Shown here: positions 1 to 8,328 of the stretch, one piece after another
Layout of the letters: each line of letters begins with the position of its first letter
How positions within the stretch are numbered: position 1 is the stretch's first letter
DNA from: Nocardioides sp. TRM66260-LWL
GTDB lineage: Bacteria; Actinomycetota; Actinomycetes; Propionibacteriales; Nocardioidaceae
Length of the DNA: 64,000 bases
Assembly: GCF_020075545.1 (NCBI RefSeq)
Contig: NZ_JAIQZK010000002.1
Coordinates: forward strand, 1 to 64,000
Reading direction: 5' to 3'
Notes under the pieces: model-generated
Told to the model about the DNA's origin: nothing
What the model saw: the letters and a program-made list of their open reading frames with translations, nothing else
Database searches by the model: none
Program-made: the position numbers and the translations under genes

Positions 1-747
1 TGGCTCGGCCAGACCGGCTTCGACGGCACCGTCGATGTGTCCGCGATCCTCGACCAGCCCGACGCCGCCGACCTCGAACGCGTCATCGCTGCCCTCGCGG
101 AGCAGCTGAAGAAGGCCGGCTCCGAGGAGACCTTGAGCGTCCGGCGCGCGAAGGCCGCCGGGATGCTCGCCCGGGGCGAGCAGGCCCTCCCGCTCGAGGT
201 CGGCGAGACCTCCACCGGGAACGCTCCGAGCCGGTCGAGGCATCTCACGCTCTACGTCCACCTGTCGGTGGACGCGGTCACCGGCGCCCTCGGGGACGTC
301 GCCCGGAGCGAGGCGTCACGGTCGCCGCTGGGTGTCGACGTGATCAAGGCCTGGTGCCAGACCGCCGGCACGAACGTCACCGTCCGGCCGATCCTCGACG
401 TCGCCGCAGAGCGGTACTCCGACGCCTACGAGGTGCCGGACCTGATCCGCGAGCAGATCATCCTCCGCGACCACACCTGCGTGTTCCCCTACTGCCGTCG
501 GCCGGCGAGGTCCTGCGACGCCGACCACATCGACCCCTACGAGACCGGCGGCCCGACAGCGTCCTCCAACCTCGCGCCCCTGTGCCGCAAGCACCACCGC
601 CACAAGACCCACGACGGCTGGCGCTACAAACCCGACCCCGACGGACCACCCGGCACCTACCTCTGGCGCTCACCCCACGGCGTCCGATTCCGACGCGACC
701 GCCACGGCACCACCCTCACGGTGGTCGAGCCTGACCCCGGTGGTTGA
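1..747 (+). CDS. HNH endonuclease, DUF222-type, 5' end outside window
   Basis: The frame is already open at base 1, so the start lies upstream and only the last 248 residues are visible. The C-terminal part carries an HNH/zinc site: Cys-x4-Cys in HTCVFPYC, then DADHIDPYETGG, then NLAPLCRKHHRHKTH, at about residues 158-205 of the visible part. This arrangement is typical of the DUF222 plus HNH proteins that are multiplied in actinobacterial genomes and are mostly of unknown role. The last codons (TVVEPDPGG) and the stop are written in a short interspersed repeat (720-779), so the natural C-terminus may have been replaced. Family assignment is firm; nuclease activity and target are inferred. 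Confidence 0.85.
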   Translation, partial: WLGQTGFDGTVDVSAILDQPDAADLERVIAALAEQLKKAGSEETLSVRRAKAAGMLARGEQALPLEVGETSTGNAPSRSRHLTLYVHLSVDAVTGALGDVARSEASRSPLGVDVIKAWCQTAGTNVTVRPILDVAAERYSDAYEVPDLIREQIILRDHTCVFPYCRRPARSCDADHIDPYETGGPTASSNLAPLCRKHHRHKTHDGWRYKPDPDGPPGTYLWRSPHGVRFRRDRHGTTLTVVEPDPGG

Positions 748-779
748 GCCGGCCCCCGGTGGTTGAGCCTGTCGAAACC
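720..779. repeat. three spaced copies of a GGTGGTYGAGCC repeat
   Basis: Copies start at 720 (C variant), 739 and 759. The last is followed by TGTCGAAACC, giving the motif that reads GGTTTCGACAGGCTCAACC on the other strand, a sequence I recognise as a widespread interspersed repeat in high-GC actinobacteria. The HNH gene's TGA (745-747) lies inside the second copy. Confidence 0.65.
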
Positions 780-832
780 CCCGGCCCCACCGCTAGGCGC
801 CACCCGCAGCCCGACACCACCCGGTGATCGGG

Positions 833-1636
833 CTACGGGCGCGCCCGGAGCGCGTCCCGGGGCAGTGCCGCGTACTCGCGCGCGACTGCCCCCTGGAGGT
901 CGCGATCGACCGGCAGCTCCCGCCCGTCGATCGCGACGAGCGGCCGTGCCGGAGCGGTCGCGCTCACGGCGAGGACGAGCTCGGCTTCGAAGATCTCGTC
1001 GACGGTCACGGGACGTCGCTCGACCCGGCGCCCGAGGCTGTCGGCCAGTCGCGCGATCAGGTCGACGGTGACGCTCGGGAGCACGTCGTCCACCGGCGAG
1101 ATCATCGCGTCACGGGTCCAGGCGACGACCGACCACGTCGCCCCCTCGAGCACCTCCTCGCCCCGGCAGAGCAGCACGTCGTCATGACCGGCGAGCTGCG
1201 CGAGACGGCGCAGGTGCAGCTGGACGAGCAGGTCCGTCGACTTGATCGACGGCAACGCCCGCACGTGCTGGGCGGTGCCGACCCGGAGGCTCGCAGCCGC
1301 GGCGAGCGGTCGCATCGAGACGAGCACGCGACAGCCGGCGGCGTCGGCGGGCCGCGCGAGTGCGACGGCCTCCGGCACGAGGGTCACCCGCATCACCTGA
1401 GGCACCGACGACGCCCGGACCAGGTGGGCCGCCGCAGCAGCGAGGACGAGGCGCGCGTCCAGGTCGTGCCCCCACAGCGCCGCCGCGTCCCGGCGCAGGC
1501 GCTCCAGGTGGGCGTCCAGCCCGACGACCCCGTCGTCCTCGACGACGAACGTCGTGAACACCCCGTAGGGGTAGAGCGCGAGCTCAGCGGGCAGGGCATC
1601 GACGACCTCGCCGTCGAGGGAGTGCACGGCCGTCAC
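833..1636 (-). CDS. class IV (fold type IV) PLP aminotransferase / aminodeoxychorismate lyase-like
   Basis: 267 aa. The layout fits fold-type IV PLP enzymes (branched-chain and D-amino acid transaminases, PabC): YGVFTTF near the N-terminus followed by LDAHLERLRRDAAALWG, the Schiff-base lysine in LPSIKSTDLL at about residue 130, and VLEGATWSVVA where the family has its conserved glutamate. The GTG start at 1636 overlaps the murD2 TGA as GTGA, so the gene is translationally coupled and is third in murL-murD2-this gene. By sequence alone PabC, a branched-chain transaminase or a D-amino acid transaminase all remain possible. The company of two peptidoglycan D-Glu genes makes a D-amino acid role worth testing. 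Fold is sure, substrate is not. Confidence 0.8.
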   Translation of the reverse strand: MTAVHSLDGEVVDALPAELALYPYGVFTTFVVEDDGVVGLDAHLERLRRDAAALWGHDLDARLVLAAAAAHLVRASSVPQVMRVTLVPEAVALARPADAAGCRVLVSMRPLAAAASLRVGTAQHVRALPSIKSTDLLVQLHLRRLAQLAGHDDVLLCRGEEVLEGATWSVVAWTRDAMISPVDDVLPSVTVDLIARLADSLGRRVERRPVTVDEIFEAELVLAVSATAPARPLVAIDGRELPVDRDLQGAVAREYAALPRDALRARP

Positions 1637-2958
1637 GACGACGAGAGGGCCGCCGCACGGAAGGCGGCCGAGCGCGCCTCGTAGTCGCGGAACTCGTCGA
1701 AGCTCGGTGCGCCGGGCGAGAGCAGGACGACCTCGGAGTCGTCGGCGCACACGCGGCCCATGGCCTCGGCGAAGCCGGTGGCCGGGGCGGTCGGGACGCC
1801 ACTCTCCCGCACCCACCGCTCGCCGGCGGGCCCGAGCGCGACGACGGTGACCGCCGCGGGTCCGGCGGAGCGGGTGGCGAGGTAGCGGGCCAGCGGCTCG
1901 AACGACAGACCTCGATCGGCCCCGCCGAGCACGAGGCACACGCGGACGTCGGGGAAGGTCTCGAGCGCGGCGACCACGGCCTCGGGCGCGGTGGCGAGAC
2001 TGTCGTCGACCCACTGGCGGCCGTCGTCCGAGGGCACCGTCTCGAGGCGGTGGGCCAGCGGCGCGAAGGTGCGCGCGGCGTCCAGCAGCTCGGTGCGGCG
2101 CACGTCGGGCAGGTCGAGGCCGACCGCGACGACGGCCAGGGCGAGCGCGAGGTTGGTCAGGTTGTGACGCCCCGAGACGGCCACCTCGGACGCGGCCAGC
2201 TCGCCCACGCCGGCCCACGCGAGCCCCGCGTCGGTGACCGCGAGACCGAGCTCGGCCGGGACGAGCAGCCGGGTGGCCGGGCCGATCCGGGCGCGCACCT
2301 CGGTGCCGACGACGCCGTCGAGGTCGGGCACGACGACCAGCTCGGGAGCGTGGGCGATCAGGTTCAGCTTGTCGGCGACGTACTGCTCGTAGCCGCCGTG
2401 CCAGGGCAGGTGCTCGGGGTAGAGCGAGGTGACGACGGCCAGCCGCGGCGAGCACGAGAGGTCGGCGGCCTGGTAGCTGGAGACCTCGGTGACCGCGATC
2501 TCGGCCTCCCCGGCGTCGCCGTCGGTGACGGGCGTGCCGCCGTTGCCGACGAGCGTGGCCGAGACGCCGACGCCGCGCAGCAGGTGGTGGGCGAGCGAGG
2601 ACGTGGTGCTCTTGCCCTTGGTGCCGGTGACGGCGAGCACGCGCGCGGCGTTCTCGGTGAGCCACAGGTCGGTCAGCGAGGTCACCCGGACGCCCGCGTC
2701 GGCGACCGCCCGGAACTCGTCGGACGCATGCGGCACGCCGGGCGACTTGATCACGACGTCCGCGGCCAGCAGCCGCGGCAGCGCGTCCGCCCCGGCGACG
2801 ACGACGCCGAGCGAGGGGTCCGCCGGCGGGACGCCGTCGCCGGTGACGACGACGGTGGCCTCGAGTCCTCGACGGCGCAGCTCGGCGACGGCGGCGCGCC
2901 CCTCGCGGCCGGCACCCCACACGACGACGTCGCGGCCGCGCAGCTCCTCAGACCGCAC
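1633..2958 (-). CDS. murD2: UDP-N-acetylmuramoyl-L-alanine--L-glutamate ligase (MurD2 type)
   Basis: 441 aa Mur ligase: N-terminal Rossmann-like part (VVVWGAGREG), ATP loop TGTKGKST at residues 111-118, the central LNLIAHAPE/HLPWHGG region and a C-terminal domain with LVLGGADRGLSFEPLA and LLSPGAPSFDEFRDY, as in MurD. It joins a glutamate to UDP-MurNAc-L-Ala in the cytoplasm. It lies directly after murL; MurD paralogues paired with MurL (described in Xanthomonas oryzae) add L-Glu, not D-Glu, before epimerisation. The GTG start at 2958 overlaps the murL stop by 11 bases; no other start fits the family N-terminus. The L-Glu specificity is inferred from the pairing, not from visible residues. Confidence 0.85.
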   Translation of the reverse strand: MRSEELRGRDVVVWGAGREGRAAVAELRRRGLEATVVVTGDGVPPADPSLGVVVAGADALPRLLAADVVIKSPGVPHASDEFRAVADAGVRVTSLTDLWLTENAARVLAVTGTKGKSTTSSLAHHLLRGVGVSATLVGNGGTPVTDGDAGEAEIAVTEVSSYQAADLSCSPRLAVVTSLYPEHLPWHGGYEQYVADKLNLIAHAPELVVVPDLDGVVGTEVRARIGPATRLLVPAELGLAVTDAGLAWAGVGELAASEVAVSGRHNLTNLALALAVVAVGLDLPDVRRTELLDAARTFAPLAHRLETVPSDDGRQWVDDSLATAPEAVVAALETFPDVRVCLVLGGADRGLSFEPLARYLATRSAGPAAVTVVALGPAGERWVRESGVPTAPATGFAEAMGRVCADDSEVVLLSPGAPSFDEFRDYEARSAAFRAAALSSS

Positions 2959-4297
2959 GGGCGATCGCCTCGAGCGCAGGACCCAGGCAGTGCTCGTCCT
3001 CGTGGAACGCGAAGACCCGCTCGGCCTCGTCGGCGCCGGCGGCGAGCGTCGCGACCTCCGGGCGCTCCAGGAACGGGTGGCCGGTCCAGTCGGGGTGGGC
3101 GCGCAGCAGTCCGAGCGCGACGCGGCACTCGTCGGGCTCGCCCACGCACTCGAACGGCTTGAGCAGTCCCTCGGCGCCGAGCAGCTCGAGGAAGCCCTCG
3201 CGCTGGGCGGGGTCGGCGAAGAGGTCGCGGCCCGAGAAGATCGCCAGCAGCTCCTCGCGGGGCAGGAAAGGCCCCAGGCAGAGGAAGACGAAGCGGCACT
3301 TGGGGCAGTCGCCGCACCACGACGTCCGCTCGCTCTCCTGCAGCTTGAAGGCGCGATTGCAGCTGGTGAAGACGCCGTGGTACGCCCGGTGCTCGGCGAA
3401 GCGCCGCGCGATCCGCAGCTCGGTGAGCGGACGCAGCAGCGACACGTAGTCGGGCGCACCCGTCGGCAGGCTGGCGCGCAGCAGCCGCTCGAAGGCGAGG
3501 CCCTTCGACCACTGGTGGTTGACGACCCGGCCGTGCCACGCGACGTTGCCGTACGACGAGCTGGCCTCGTTGCTGAAGACGACGGTGTCGAAGCCGAGCG
3601 CGAGCGCGGTCAGCACCGCGACGAGCGAGTTGACGGCCGTCACCGGCACGTGGCCGTTGGGCGCCCCCTCGGCGTTGAGCCGGAACAGCTCGGGGTCGAG
3701 CCGGCGTCGCGCGGTGTGCAGCGGCCGCTCGGCGACCTGCGCGGTGGCCTCGATCGGGGCGTAGGCGTTGACGGAGAACAGCCCGACGTCCAGACCCGCA
3801 CCGAGCAGCGCCTCGATCGAGACGATCGAGTCCTTCCCGCCGCCCACGGCCACGAGCACCCGGCCGGGCCGGTGGGAGGCGCTCCCGGCGTCTGGCGAGG
3901 ACGGCGCGGCCGGTGCGGCCGGTGCGGCTCGGTCCGGGCCGAGGATCGGCGTGGAGAACACCTCGGGCAGGTCGTTGACGTAGGCGAACTCGCCCAGCCC
4001 GTTCGGGGTCAGCTCGGCGAGGAAGGCGCGCTCCTGCGCCGTGAGCCCGTCGGGCACCTCGATCGCCCCGGGGGCGTAGGCCTTGGCGTAGCTCAACGAC
4101 GCCGCGAGCGACAGCAGGCGCAGCAGCGGCTCGACGACGGCGGGATCCGCGCCGTCGAGCGGTCCGGGCAGCTCGACGGTCTCGACGAACGAGGTGCGCA
4201 CGCCGTCGGACGCGACGCCGAGGTACGGCAGCTCGATCCGCGCGCCGTCGAGGCGGGGCGGCAGGCACTGGAGGATCCGTCCACCCGTCGTCGTCAC
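2948..4297 (-). CDS. murL: UDP-N-acetylmuramoyl-L-alanyl-L-glutamate epimerase MurL
   Basis: 449 aa, first gene of the operon. It inverts the terminal L-Glu of UDP-MurNAc-L-Ala-L-Glu to D-Glu, an ATP-dependent route that replaces glutamate racemase MurI. Visible features: N-terminal GRILQCLPPRLDG and ELPYLGVASDGVRTSFVET, a PP-loop-like nucleotide motif GGGKDS at residues 152-157, NEASSSYGN near 245, and a Cys cluster C328, C331, C334, C340 (CGDCPKC...LC) that could bind a metal. Residues about 121-145 form an Ala/Pro-rich insert. GTG start at 4297. Identification rests on overall resemblance to MurL proteins and on the murD2 neighbour. Confidence 0.82.
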   Translation of the reverse strand: MTTTGGRILQCLPPRLDGARIELPYLGVASDGVRTSFVETVELPGPLDGADPAVVEPLLRLLSLAASLSYAKAYAPGAIEVPDGLTAQERAFLAELTPNGLGEFAYVNDLPEVFSTPILGPDRAAPAAPAAPSSPDAGSASHRPGRVLVAVGGGKDSIVSIEALLGAGLDVGLFSVNAYAPIEATAQVAERPLHTARRRLDPELFRLNAEGAPNGHVPVTAVNSLVAVLTALALGFDTVVFSNEASSSYGNVAWHGRVVNHQWSKGLAFERLLRASLPTGAPDYVSLLRPLTELRIARRFAEHRAYHGVFTSCNRAFKLQESERTSWCGDCPKCRFVFLCLGPFLPREELLAIFSGRDLFADPAQREGFLELLGAEGLLKPFECVGEPDECRVALGLLRAHPDWTGHPFLERPEVATLAAGADEAERVFAFHEDEHCLGPALEAIARAV

Positions 4298-4413
4298 GGC
4301 GGCGATCCTACGGCGGCGCGCCGACGCGGACGGGTCCGGTCGGCGTGGATCGGCGCCCCGTGCTTATGCTCGACCAACTCGATCGTCTTTGTTGCTTATC
4401 TTGGAGGCCTGCC

Positions 4414-5697
4414 ATGACCGAGAACGTCGCACCGTCGCGCCGCTCGCTGCTGGCGGGGGCCGCGCTCAGCGCCCCGCTCGCCGCGACCGTCGCGCTCTCC
4501 CCCGCCGAGGCGCACGCCGCGCCATCGGCTCGCGCCGGCCGTCCGAAGGCGCCCGTCGTCGGCGGCGCGCCGGCGTCCCTCGCCGTCGGCTGGCACCTGC
4601 TCACCGAGAGCGCTGTCGCGGCCGCGGCCTTCCCCGAGCCGATCACGCAGAGCCGCACGTGGGCGGTCTCGTGGCTGGCCGCGGCGCGGGCGACGAAGGG
4701 CCAGAAGGGCCCGTACGCGTCCGCCGCCTTCGTCCAGGCGCTGCACGACACCCTCGTGAGCCTCGTCCCGACCCAGCAGCAGGCCCTCGACACGGCGCTC
4801 GCCGCCTCCCTGGCGACCATCGCCGACGGCGCCGCCAAGAGCCAGGGCATCGCCGCGGGGACGGCCGCGGCGACCGCCGTCCTGGCGGAGCGCCAGGGCG
4901 ACGGCACCGACACCGCCTCGGTCAACACCGCCTACACCCCGCCCGCACCCGCGCCCGGCGTCTGGCAGCTGACGCCGCCGACCAATCGGCCCGCGGTGCG
5001 CGCCGGCCAGGCGAACGCGAAGCCCTTCCTGCTGGCCTCCAACGACCAGTTCGACCCCGGGCCGCCGCCGGCGCTCGACTCCGCCGTCTACCTGCGCGAC
5101 CTCGCCGAGACCCGCACGCTCGGACGCAAGGAGGCCCAGCGCACGCCGGAGCAGTACTCCGTGGCGAAGTTCTGGTACCCCGGCATCACCGGCTTCTCCG
5201 CCCAGATCACCCGCCAGCTGCTGATCTCGCAGCCGGCCGCGTCGCTCTCCCGGCTCGCCCGACTGGTCGCGACGCTCCACGTCACGAGCGTCGACGCGCA
5301 GATACACCTGGCGAAGACCAAGTACCAGTACCTGTTCTGGCGCCCGTTCACCGCGATCACCACCGGCGCGACCGATCAGGACCCCACCTGGACGTCGCTC
5401 GAGAACGCCCCGCAGCACCCGGAGTACCCCAGCGGCCACACGCTGCAGGCCGGGGCGCAGCAGGTCGTGCTCGAGGAGCTCCTCGGCCGACGCTCGCCCG
5501 TCACGGTGGCCCTCACGAGCGCCAACCTGCCCGGCCAGGCGCGCCTGTACGACGACTGGAGCGTGCTCACCCACGACGTCATCGACGCCCGCGTGCTCGA
5601 GGGCGTCCACTTCCGCAACTCCGACCGGGTCGGCGCCCGACTCGGCAAGCGGGTCGCCCGCTACGGCCTCTCCCGGCTGTCCACGATCGGGCTCTGA
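4414..5697 (+). CDS. Tat-exported vanadium-dependent haloperoxidase / PAP2 superfamily protein
   Basis: 427 aa. The N-terminus is a twin-arginine signal: SRRSLLAGAALSAPLAA with R9-R10, ending near AHA. The three vanadate/phosphate-binding motifs are present: K-x6-RP in KYQYLFWRP (about 302), PSGH (about 338) and R-x5-H in RVLEGVH (about 393-399). Together with the length they indicate a vanadium haloperoxidase-like enzyme acting outside the membrane; a related phosphatase cannot be excluded. The ATG at 4414 is chosen because TTGGAGG lies 8-13 bases before it and it places the Tat motif at the N-terminus. Monocistronic, followed by a strong hairpin. Confidence 0.88.
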   Translation: MTENVAPSRRSLLAGAALSAPLAATVALSPAEAHAAPSARAGRPKAPVVGGAPASLAVGWHLLTESAVAAAAFPEPITQSRTWAVSWLAAARATKGQKGPYASAAFVQALHDTLVSLVPTQQQALDTALAASLATIADGAAKSQGIAAGTAAATAVLAERQGDGTDTASVNTAYTPPAPAPGVWQLTPPTNRPAVRAGQANAKPFLLASNDQFDPGPPPALDSAVYLRDLAETRTLGRKEAQRTPEQYSVAKFWYPGITGFSAQITRQLLISQPAASLSRLARLVATLHVTSVDAQIHLAKTKYQYLFWRPFTAITTGATDQDPTWTSLENAPQHPEYPSGHTLQAGAQQVVLEELLGRRSPVTVALTSANLPGQARLYDDWSVLTHDVIDARVLEGVHFRNSDRVGARLGKRVARYGLSRLSTIGL

Positions 5698-5711
5698 GCC
5701 GTCCCGCCACC

Positions 5712-5742
5712 GAGGGGTCCGTGCCGCAGGCACGGGCCCCTC
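5712..5742 (+). terminator. hairpin after haloperoxidase gene
   Basis: GAGGGG-T-CCGTGCC pairs with GGCACGG-G-CCCCTC around a GCAG loop, 15 bases after the stop. No U tract follows, as is common in this genome. Confidence 0.6.
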
Positions 5743-5949
5743 GTCGCGTCCAGACCCCCAGGTCGAGTGAACTTCTACGCTTTGCCTACCGCCCCCTGAC
5801 GGAACCCTGACGCCGCGTGTGATCTTCGGAATACCGGCGGCCCGGACGACGCGCGCACCGTGGAGGGACGGGACTCGGGATCCCCCGGGTCCACCGACCC
5901 GTCCGTGCGCGGCTGGACGCCGCCGCACGTCGAGGCAGGAGAGCCGCCC

Positions 5950-7326
5950 ATGTGGACCACCGCTCAACGTCGACGCCTGACCGAGACCCCGTACGCCGAC
6001 GCGCTGGAGCGGCACGCCGGCGCCGGCATCGCGAACTTCCACGCCCTGCCGATCGGCTCGCTCTCCCACGCCCCCGACCCCGAGGTCTCGGTGCACGCCG
6101 AGCAGCTGCGCCGGCTCTTCGGCTCCCGCATGCTCGCCACCCAGGTGACGCTCGGCTCCCCCGAGCTCGACTCGTTCTTCCGCGCCCACCGCTCGCTGGC
6201 CCGCTCGCGCCGGCTCACCGCCGAGGCCTTCGGCGCCGACGAGACACACTACGTCACCACCGGCACCACGGGTGCGAACCAGATCGCGCTGGAGGCGCTG
6301 CGGGTCGGCGGGGCGCGCGTGCTCGTCGACCGCTCGATGCACCAGTCGATCCACTTCGCCCTCGACCGGCTCGGCGCCGAGGTGCACTACGCCCCCACGA
6401 CTCCGGCGGACGCCGAGCACGGCGTCATCACCGCCCTGCGACGCGCCCGCGCCGAGGGCGTCGCCTACGACGTGGTCGTCATCGGCGTCTCGGCCTACGA
6501 CGGCGCGCTGGTGCAGATGCGGCGCTTCCTCTCCGCGCTGCACGAGCTGACCGCCGACACCGGCTGCCGGGTGCTGGTCGACGAGGCGTGGACCGCGATC
6601 CACGCCTTCCACCCCGCGCTGCGTCGCAACGCGGCCGTACCGTGCATCCGCGAGGCGCTCGACGACCACCCCGACTGGCCGGCGTCCTTCCTGGTCACGC
6701 AGTCGACCCACAAGTCGATGCTCGCGCTGCGCCAGGGCTCCTACGTGCACGTGCTCGGATCGGCGTCGGTGCGCGCCGACGTGCACGCGGCGGTCTACCG
6801 CGTGCACACCACCAGCCCGTCGCTGCCGATCGTGGCCAGCCTCGACGTCGCCCGAGCGCACGCCGTCGCCGAGGGCGAGGCGCTCGTGGAGCGTGCGCTG
6901 GTGCTGGCCGACCGCATCCGCGACCTCGCCCGCAGCACCCCCGGGCTGGACGTCCACCAGCCCGTCCCGGCCCTGGGCGGCGCCTACGCGCTCGACCCGA
7001 TGAAGGTGCACGTCGACCTCGGCAGCCCCGAGCGGGCGCACGTCGTGCGGCGCGAGCTCTTCGACGAGTACGGCATCTTCGTCTCCCGTCAGGACGGCGC
7101 GACCCTGCTGTTCACCGTGCACGTCGGCGTCACGCCCGAGCAGGTGGACGTGCTCGCCGAGGGCATCGAGGCGATCTGCGGCACCGGCCGGACGGTCGCG
7201 GCCGGCGCCCTCGACAGCCGCTACGTCATCGCCTACCCGCCGGGCATCCCTCTGCAGGTGCCCGGCGAGCAGCTCGCCGCTCCCCCGGAGCTGCGCGGCG
7301 GCGAGGAGCTCTACTCGACGTTCTGA
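5950..7326 (+). CDS. Orn/Lys/Arg decarboxylase-like fold-I PLP enzyme
   Basis: 458 aa. Resembles the major domain of basic amino acid decarboxylases: AFGADETHYVTTGTTGANQ early, DRSMHQSIHFAL, the aspartate motif LVDEAWTAIHAFHP, and the PLP lysine in QSTHKSMLALRQGS at about residue 255. The N-terminal wing domain of the inducible enterobacterial enzymes is absent, as in the shorter IAL-type proteins. Substrate is not readable; ornithine, lysine, arginine or an amino-acid-like compound are all possible. ATG at 5950 has AGGAG about 9 bases upstream; an in-frame GTG at 5860 would add 30 uncharacteristic residues. Stands alone between a haloperoxidase and a convergent HAD gene. Confidence 0.8.
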   Translation: MWTTAQRRRLTETPYADALERHAGAGIANFHALPIGSLSHAPDPEVSVHAEQLRRLFGSRMLATQVTLGSPELDSFFRAHRSLARSRRLTAEAFGADETHYVTTGTTGANQIALEALRVGGARVLVDRSMHQSIHFALDRLGAEVHYAPTTPADAEHGVITALRRARAEGVAYDVVVIGVSAYDGALVQMRRFLSALHELTADTGCRVLVDEAWTAIHAFHPALRRNAAVPCIREALDDHPDWPASFLVTQSTHKSMLALRQGSYVHVLGSASVRADVHAAVYRVHTTSPSLPIVASLDVARAHAVAEGEALVERALVLADRIRDLARSTPGLDVHQPVPALGGAYALDPMKVHVDLGSPERAHVVRRELFDEYGIFVSRQDGATLLFTVHVGVTPEQVDVLAEGIEAICGTGRTVAAGALDSRYVIAYPPGIPLQVPGEQLAAPPELRGGEELYSTF

Positions 7327-7339
7327 GCCGGCCCGACGC

Positions 7340-8020
7340 TCAGCGGAGCCGGCGGGCGAGGTCGACGAGCGAGGACGCCGTCAGCTCCGCCTCGGCCGCG
7401 TGGCGCGGGTACGGGCTGCCGTCGCGGTCGATCCACGCGGTCCGCAGCCCGGCCCGGGCCGCGCCGTCGACGTCCCACGGGTGCACCGCCACGAGCATCG
7501 CCTCCTCCGGCCGGACGCCGCAGCGGCGCAGCGCCCGTGCGTACGCCTCGGCGGCCGGCTTCCACGGCCCCGCCGCCTCGGCGTCCTCGACGGACAGGCA
7601 GGCCTCGACGTGCGCCCGCGCGCCCGCCCGGCCGAGCAGCGCCTCGGCCACCGAGGCGGCGCCGTTGCTCAGCGTCACCAGGCGGATGCCGAGGCCGGCC
7701 AGCGCCTCCAGCCCCTCGGCCACGTCGGGGTGCACGTGGAGCTCGGCGAACCCGGCCAGCACGTGCTCGACCGCCTCGTCGAGCGGACGGTCCAGCGCGA
7801 CGCCGTGCAGCGCCACCCGCAGGCACCCGTCCGCCACCTCCGCGAACCGGGCCGACGCCCCCGCGGCGGTGAGGGCGACGCCGTCGCGCAGCACCGAGGC
7901 GAACCACGTGCGCGCGAGGCCACCGGGCGCCCCGACGTCCTCGAACCGGCCGGCCAGGGGCGCCATGTCCGAGAGCGTCTCGTTGACGTCGAACAGGATC
8001 AGCGCGGGACGGGTCGGCAC
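7340..8020 (-). CDS. haloacid dehalogenase type II / HAD-like hydrolase
   Basis: 226 aa. HAD motif I is LFDVNETL (nucleophile Asp near residue 9), motif II TLSNGAAS, then LSVEDAEAAGPWKPAAEAY with the conserved Lys, and motif IV in VAVHPWDVDGAARAG. This pattern is that of 2-haloacid dehalogenases, though many such proteins act on phosphate esters. The GTG at 8020 is preferred over the ATG at 8044 because GGTGAG precedes it, and because the ATG sits right beside the hairpin at 8047-8079 and has no ribosome site. The gene originally lay directly downstream of the initiator tRNA before an element inserted there. Confidence 0.8.
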   Translation of the reverse strand: MPTRPALILFDVNETLSDMAPLAGRFEDVGAPGGLARTWFASVLRDGVALTAAGASARFAEVADGCLRVALHGVALDRPLDEAVEHVLAGFAELHVHPDVAEGLEALAGLGIRLVTLSNGAASVAEALLGRAGARAHVEACLSVEDAEAAGPWKPAAEAYARALRRCGVRPEEAMLVAVHPWDVDGAARAGLRTAWIDRDGSPYPRHAAEAELTASSLVDLARRLR

Positions 8021-8046
8021 CGGCTCACCGTAGCCTCGAGACATGC

Positions 8047-8079
8047 GAAGGGCCCGCACAGGAGACTGTGCGGGCCTTC
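8047..8079 (-). terminator. likely native terminator of the initiator tRNA gene
   Basis: GGCCCGCACAG / CTGTGCGGGCC with a 4-base loop and one bulged base. It lies just beyond the displaced tRNA 3' fragment (8085-8120), exactly where the original tRNA terminator should be. Confidence 0.65.
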
Positions 8080-8084
8080 GGATC

Positions 8085-8120
8085 TGTCGCGGGGGCAGGA
8101 TTTGAGCCTGGGACCTCTGG
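8085..8120 (-). repeat. displaced copy of initiator tRNA 3' end (putative attachment site)
   Basis: 36 bases matching 11031-11066 at 33 positions (differences at 8088, 8106 and 8111), in the same orientation. The match covers the T arm and 3' acceptor strand of the tRNA and stops at the edge of the anticodon stem. This is the pattern left when an element integrates at a tRNA 3' end and pushes the old 3' part to the far border. Confidence 0.8.
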
Positions 8121-8328
8121 CGGGTTCCCGGAGTTCTTCTGTCGCTTCCGAACGATTGTGATCAGTGTCAAAAGGCCTATGTGAAGGGGACATTTGGCTC
8201 TGCAATCGGCCCCAACCTGCCTCATGGATCAGGTCAATGCCAGGTCGATCCAGGTGATTGTGATGGATCAATGATCGCTCTTGGTCAGGATAGCTAGAGG
8301 GTTGGGGGCGACGACCCGCCGTCGGCTG
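8121..8328. other. island left flank without a gene
   Basis: AT-richer than the surroundings, with stops in all frames; no convincing ORF, RNA or hairpin seen. Probably decayed DNA. Confidence 0.5.

Noticed and set aside
4396..7122. A 908-codon minus-strand open frame
   Set aside because: Antisense to the haloperoxidase and PLP enzyme genes, no domain.
8044..8059. Upstream ATG codons for the HAD hydrolase
   Set aside because: They lie beside or in the tRNA terminator hairpin and lack a ribosome site; GTG 8020 fits better.
8085..8120. A second tRNA gene
   Set aside because: Only the T arm and 3' acceptor strand match; no D arm or anticodon arm follows.
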